Source: Firmicutes bacterium UBA4975
GTDB lineage: Bacteria > Bacillota > Proteinivoracia > UBA4975
Assembly: GCA_002397155.1 (NCBI GenBank)
Contig: DGZR01000005.1
Coordinates: 1,059-8,673 of the forward strand
DNA: 7,615 bases
Direction: 5' to 3'
Below are positions 6,550 to 7,615 of this stretch, piece after piece; the stretch's first letter is position 1; each line of letters starts with the position of its first letter. The notes below the pieces were generated by a model. The model saw only the letters and a list, made by a program, of their open reading frames with translations, made no database searches and had not been told where the DNA came from. The position numbers were made by a program, and so were the translations under genes.

Positions 6550-7461
6550 ATGAGAAAGCCCAATGAGTTATTCTTGTATTTAGGGGTTATTTTACTGATA
6601 GCGGCGGGGCAAACCCTCGGAATATCGGCACTCCCCGCTGTTCCGGACGACCGGGAGCCCGGTATGGGATACCGGGAAGAGCAGGATAGAGCGCAGGAAC
6701 CCCTGCCCTGGGAAGGAGATCCCCACTTCGTTGCAGCGGTGACTGAAAATGGAGCGCGGGTGCTGATGGCCCGATACAGCGCTGTTTTTCCAGGACCGAC
6801 GCCGGGAGAGCTTTACAATGTGGGGCTGGCTGCCCAGCGCTTAGCCGGGACAGTAGTGAGGGCGGGAGAAGTATTTTCCCAAAACAGCCTCCTCGGTCCA
6901 TACACCGGGGAAAAGGGGTATCAAGAAGGGCCGATTTTTAAAGGAAACCAGGTCGTCAACTCAACCGGGGGCGGTGTGTGCAAAGTCGCTTCCTTGCTTT
7001 ACAACGTGGCGGTGTTGTGCAACTTCACCGTTTTGGAACGGCACAATCACTCGATGACAGTGCCCTATGTGCCTCCGGGGCAGGATGCCACCGTCTTTTA
7101 CGGTTCCAAGGATTTTTGTTTCCGCAATGACTCTTCCGGTCCCGTGGTCATCTGGGCGGAAACAGTGGACAATACCCTTCATATAGCCGCCTACGGCCAG
7201 GAAAAACCCCCGGAAGTGACGTGGCGCCACGAGGTAGTAAAACAAGTAGATTACTGGACGGTATACCGCACTAACCCAGACCTGGCCCCGGGCACGGAAG
7301 AAGTGATTATCCCGGGCCAAAAAGGTTGCCAGGTCCGTTCGACCGCGCTGGTAAAGGGCAAAGACGGCCGGGTAGAAGAAAAAGACCTGGGCGAAAGCTG
7401 GTACAATGTCCAACCCCAAGTTATCGAACGGGGCCCAGAACCCAATCCGGGCACCGGCTGA
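6550..7461 (+). CDS. VanW-family exported protein
   Basis: This 303-residue protein has a VanW domain at about 85-215. Its signatures include AGEVFSQN (about 105-112), GPYTGEKGY (116-124), GGGVCKVASLLYN (140-152), ERHNHS (163-168), YVPPGQDATV (173-182) and FRN (191-193). The N-terminus has basic residues followed by a hydrophobic stretch (about 7-26), so it is exported by signal peptide or anchored in the membrane. The C-terminal part (~225-295) resembles the G5-like tail of clostridial VanW/YoaR proteins, with PDLAPGTE and SWYNVQPQVIERG. VanW proteins occur in some glycopeptide-resistance clusters but are far more widespread in Firmicutes, and their biochemical role is not settled, so this is not evidence for vancomycin resistance. 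The usual CQ of the GGGVCQ motif is CK here (K145). The start is supported by GAGGGA at 6539-6544, 5 nt before ATG. A hairpin terminator follows. Confidence 0.93.
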   Translation: MRKPNELFLYLGVILLIAAGQTLGISALPAVPDDREPGMGYREEQDRAQEPLPWEGDPHFVAAVTENGARVLMARYSAVFPGPTPGELYNVGLAAQRLAGTVVRAGEVFSQNSLLGPYTGEKGYQEGPIFKGNQVVNSTGGGVCKVASLLYNVAVLCNFTVLERHNHSMTVPYVPPGQDATVFYGSKDFCFRNDSSGPVVIWAETVDNTLHIAAYGQEKPPEVTWRHEVVKQVDYWTVYRTNPDLAPGTEEVIIPGQKGCQVRSTALVKGKDGRVEEKDLGESWYNVQPQVIERGPEPNPGTG

Positions 7462-7476
7462 ATCCCCTAAATCAGA

Positions 7477-7499
7477 GCCCGCCGAAGCGGGCCATTTTA
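7477..7499 (+). terminator. Intrinsic terminator after the VanW-family gene
   Basis: A 6-bp GC-rich stem (GCCCGC at 7477-7482, GCGGGC at 7487-7492) closes a CGAA tetraloop, followed by CATTTTA. The stem is strong and the U tract short. Its position 15 nt after the stop codon fits a factor-independent terminator for that gene. Confidence 0.68.
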
Positions 7500-7529
7500 T
7501 GTAACATCAGCATATATGCCCTCTTATTG

Positions 7530-7557
7530 TGTGTCACTACCCTGTCCCCCTGACACA
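7530..7557. repeat. REP-like hairpin with TGTGTCA/TGACACA arms
   Basis: Perfect 7-bp arms TGTGTCA (7530-7536) and TGACACA (7551-7557) enclose a C-rich 14-nt loop containing CTGTCCCCC. An alternative inner pairing TGTC/GACA is possible. The pattern of GTGTCA/TGACAC arms around a tract containing GTCCCC resembles the dispersed hairpins found near Y1 (IS200-like, REP-associated) transposases in Firmicutes. No transposase is in the window. A run AAAAATTTTTTT follows, so it could alternatively be a second terminator. Confidence 0.42.
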
Positions 7558-7615
7558 AAAATTTTTTTGCAAGGGAAAGGATTATTGCATCCAGAGGACG
7601 AATTATTTTTAGGGG

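Noticed and set aside
6961..7419. Minus-strand open frame (152 codons) opposite the VanW-family gene
   Set aside because: The plus strand carries continuous VanW motifs across the same bases; the antisense product has no recognisable domain.
6550..7461. Vancomycin-resistance gene
   Set aside because: VanW-domain proteins are widespread in Firmicutes without resistance, and no vanH, vanA/B, vanX, vanS or vanR neighbour is present.

Overview
The window carries six protein genes in about 7.6 kb of fairly GC-rich DNA. It looks chromosomal and comes from a Gram-positive, probably clostridial (Firmicutes) bacterium. The main pointers are a VanW-family exported protein, strong Shine-Dalgarno sites, frequent GTG/TTG starts and codon use rich in GGG/CCC. 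I cannot name the genus; a thermophilic or syntrophic Peptococcaceae/Moorella-like host is only a guess. No rRNA, tRNA, CRISPR array or intact mobile element was found.

Layout. (1) 1-671, minus strand: a ZIP-family divalent-metal transporter, cut by the left edge just before its C-terminus. (2) 672-788: a divergent intergenic region with an inverted repeat and an extended -10 promoter facing right. (3) 789-4802, plus strand: a tight cluster of trkA (K+ channel regulator, tandem RCK domains), trkH (K+ translocating subunit, overlapping trkA by 4 nt) and, 37 nt later, a protein with about four membrane segments fused to a calcineurin-type metallophosphoesterase. (4) 4799-6208, minus strand: a soluble PAS-PAS histidine kinase whose stop codon overlaps that of the phosphoesterase tail to tail. 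(5) 6209-6549: a region without an annotated gene that holds the missing N-terminal half of the kinase's first PAS domain (no normal start in frame), an A9 homopolymer that would join it in the -1 frame to a GTG start with a good Shine-Dalgarno, and a perfect 20-bp palindrome. (6) 6550-7461, plus strand: a secreted or anchored VanW-family protein, followed by a hairpin terminator, a second REP-like hairpin and an unexplained tail to the right edge.

How the genes may work together. TrkA and TrkH form one K+ uptake system: TrkA binds nucleotides in the cytoplasm and gates the TrkH pore. The phosphoesterase is probably co-transcribed with them, but its substrate is unknown. The kinase has no response regulator beside it in the window and probably acts as an orphan sensor. 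The ZIP transporter and VanW protein look like independent units.

The most notable point is the 5' end of the kinase gene. Clear PAS sequence lies upstream of the only ATG, which means a frameshift at the A9 tract (mutation, sequencing error or programmed slippage) or a non-standard start. Nothing else here amounts to a clearly new system.
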